Of a stretch of DNA of 7,166 nucleotides, positions 5,470-7,166 are shown piece by piece. A program made the translations under genes and the position numbers. Location: the NCBI GenBank assembly GCA_024280815.1, contig JAJRPL010000004.1:1-7166 (forward strand), read 5' to 3'. Position 1 is the stretch's first letter, and each line of letters starts with the position of its first letter. Under the pieces are notes generated by a model. The model did no database searches. It was not told the DNA's origin and saw only the letters and a list, made by a program, of their open reading frames with translations. The stretch is from Bacteroidota bacterium (GTDB lineage: Bacteria; Bacteroidota; Bacteroidia; Flavobacteriales; Flavobacteriaceae).

Positions 5470-7166
5470 GTGAAAAAGTTTTTTTTTGTATTTCTTTTTT
5501 ATGCTTTAACTTGTTATTCTCAGAATACTATTGATGAAAATAAAACTATAAATGAATTAGAAGGTAAGGCCAATTTTCATCTTGATATGGCTTTTGAAAC
5601 TGATGATGCAGAATTGGCAATTGTTCATGCCAAGCAAGCCTTACATTATGCAGGTTTATCGAAGAATGATACCTTATTTATGAAGTCATATCATGCGATG
5701 GCACATACTTATAAGAGAAAACATGATTACAAACATGTTAAAAATAATACTTATAGATGTTTAGAAGTAGCTCAAAAATTGAATGACAAGTATTATTTAT
5801 TCTTAAGTAATAACTTGTTAGGTATTGTAAACGCAAGTGAAAAGCAATATCAACTATCTACAGAATATTATAGTAATGCTCTAATTTTATCTAAGGAAAG
5901 GAATGACACTATAAATGAGTCTTTACTTTATCATAACATCGCTTTAAATTATTACCTAATTGATAAATTAGAACTGGCAAAAATGTTCATACTGAAATCT
6001 GAAGAAACTTATAAATCAATACAGGTATTTGAAGAACTTTATCGAAAAGATTTTGATTTTATTTTTTTATATATTAAGAAAGCTTTAATTGTAGAAGATA
6101 AAAAAGAAGCTTTATTATATGTCAATCAGGCTATTGAAAAAGCAAAACAAAAAGATTACAGCAATTTTTTACCTTTAACTTATAAGTATAAAGGGAGAGT
6201 GTATATGAAACATAAAAATTTTGATTTAGCTCTTACAAATTTTAAAAAAGCGTTGTCACTTGAAAAATACAAATCTTCTGATACTTATTTAGAAATAATC
6301 AATGCTTTAGTAAAACTCAAACATTATCATATTGCACAAAAATATGTAGAAATTGTAATTAAGACTTTTAATTATACTGCTATAAAATCTATTTTTTTAG
6401 ATAAAAACAAAGTGTTTTCTGAGGTATATAAAAATATTGGTAATTTTGATAAAGCCCTTTTTTATGCGAATAAAAGAGCATTTATTTCAGATTCTTTATT
6501 AAAGTATAGCAATAATAAGTTGTTTGCTGATTATGGGAAAAAGTTTGAAACCAAAGAAAAAGAAAAAGAGATAGAAGAGCAACAGATTGTCATAGAAGAA
6601 CAAGATGGTCAAAAGAAAAATATGCTTCTTTTTGGAAGTTTAGCACTATTAGTAGGAGTCGTACTTTTTCAATGGAGATTTAACACACAAAAGAATAAAA
6701 AGAAAGAAGTAGAAACTGCTTATGAGAAAGAAAGAGATTTTAATCATATGAGAACATCTTTTTTAGAAAATATATCTCATGAAATAAGAACGCCATTGAC
6801 ATTAGTAAATGGTTATTTGAATTTAATTGATGAAGAAATAGAATCTCCAAAAATTAAAAGTTATATAAAAAATGCGTTAATAAATAGTAAAAAAGTAATT
6901 TTTGATGCTGATGAAATATTAAACTTATTAAAATTTGAAGATCATAAATTATCATTAAAAACTGTTTCAAAGCCTTTAAATGAATTTCTAAAAGGAATTT
7001 TATTGTCATTTAAAGTGTTGGCTGCTACTCGAAATTTAGAATTGGTCTATAAATCTAAAATTGATAATGAGTTCAATATTGAAATTGATGCTAGAAAAGT
7101 AGATAAAATTTTGACAAACTTAATTTCTAATGCCATTAAATTTTCTGATAGTAATTCAAAAGTAAT
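5470..7166 (+). CDS. TPR-repeat sensor histidine kinase, C-terminus cut by window edge
   Basis: An open frame of 565 codons runs to the right edge. GTG 5470 is chosen because it gives a clear Sec-type signal peptide (MKKFFFVFLFYALTCYSQN). There is no ATG or stop between it and the in-frame TAA at 5446-5448, and the first internal ATG would delete the signal. Residues about 25-370 are helical and read as degenerate tetratricopeptide repeats (for example FDLALTNFKKALSLEK and GNFDKALFYANKRAF), expected in the periplasm. A coiled-coil segment rich in K, E and Q follows, then one membrane helix (about 385-402, MLLFGSLALLVGVVLFQW). The cytoplasmic HisKA domain has FLENISHEIRTPLTLVNGY with the phosphoacceptor His437. 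The ATPase domain begins with the N box LTNLISNAIKFS (N550, N554) and is then cut. The rest of the ATPase domain and any receiver or AraC domain lie outside the window. The signal sensed is unknown. Confidence 0.9.
   Translation, partial: MKKFFFVFLFYALTCYSQNTIDENKTINELEGKANFHLDMAFETDDAELAIVHAKQALHYAGLSKNDTLFMKSYHAMAHTYKRKHDYKHVKNNTYRCLEVAQKLNDKYYLFLSNNLLGIVNASEKQYQLSTEYYSNALILSKERNDTINESLLYHNIALNYYLIDKLELAKMFILKSEETYKSIQVFEELYRKDFDFIFLYIKKALIVEDKKEALLYVNQAIEKAKQKDYSNFLPLTYKYKGRVYMKHKNFDLALTNFKKALSLEKYKSSDTYLEIINALVKLKHYHIAQKYVEIVIKTFNYTAIKSIFLDKNKVFSEVYKNIGNFDKALFYANKRAFISDSLLKYSNNKLFADYGKKFETKEKEKEIEEQQIVIEEQDGQKKNMLLFGSLALLVGVVLFQWRFNTQKNKKKEVETAYEKERDFNHMRTSFLENISHEIRTPLTLVNGYLNLIDEEIESPKIKSYIKNALINSKKVIFDADEILNLLKFEDHKLSLKTVSKPLNEFLKGILLSFKVLAATRNLELVYKSKIDNEFNIEIDARKVDKILTNLISNAIKFSDSNSKV

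Noticed and set aside
5470..5529. Lipoprotein signal for the kinase (ALTC before YSQ)
   Set aside because: Threonine precedes the cysteine, which is poor for a lipobox. A normal Sec signal with cleavage near YSQ fits better for a membrane-spanning sensor.
1..7166. CRISPR arrays, tRNA or rRNA genes, insertion sequences, phage or defence genes
   Set aside because: No regularly spaced repeats, transposase motifs, terminal inverted repeats or RNA gene signatures were seen on either strand.

Overview
The window looks like chromosomal DNA from a marine-type Flavobacteriia (Bacteroidota). The evidence is a very AT-rich sequence, little use of Shine-Dalgarno motifs, promoter-like boxes of the Bacteroidetes TTG/TAnnTTTG type, a DUF1800/DUF1501 gene pair, a C-terminal type IX secretion (T9SS) sorting domain, and a TPR-containing membrane histidine kinase. 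I cannot name the genus.

Layout. Positions 1-978 (minus strand) hold the N-terminal 326 codons of a monofunctional aspartokinase (lysC), cut by the left edge. A 97-bp divergent region rich in TTTAAAC heptamers separates it from a 219-residue ACT-like protein (1076-1735), possibly an amino-acid sensor. A 212-bp gap follows with an AT-rich hairpin, a T13 run and a nested inverted repeat. Next is a two-gene unit: an intact DUF1800 gene (1948-3585) and, 9 bp later, a DUF1501 gene (3595-5144). The DUF1501 product would have a twin-arginine-like leader and a T9SS type A sorting tail, but its gene is broken into three open pieces. The breaks are a one-base frame change at an A7 run and a local GGG/AA disturbance that creates a TAA stop. 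A 325-bp gap (5145-5469) holds two terminator-like hairpins and a good promoter candidate. The window ends inside a TPR sensor histidine kinase gene that starts with GTG (5470 to the right edge).

How the genes fit together. lysC and the ACT-like gene are divergent and may share amino-acid-linked control (inference). DUF1800 and DUF1501 form a common pair of unknown function. Here only the DUF1501 partner carries export and surface-sorting signals. The kinase appears to be a separate transcription unit whose targets lie outside the window.

Nothing here is clearly a new system. The points most worth checking are the broken DUF1501 gene (real decay, programmed -1 frameshifting at A_AAA_AAA, or homopolymer sequencing errors) and how the signal-less DUF1800 partner could be exported.
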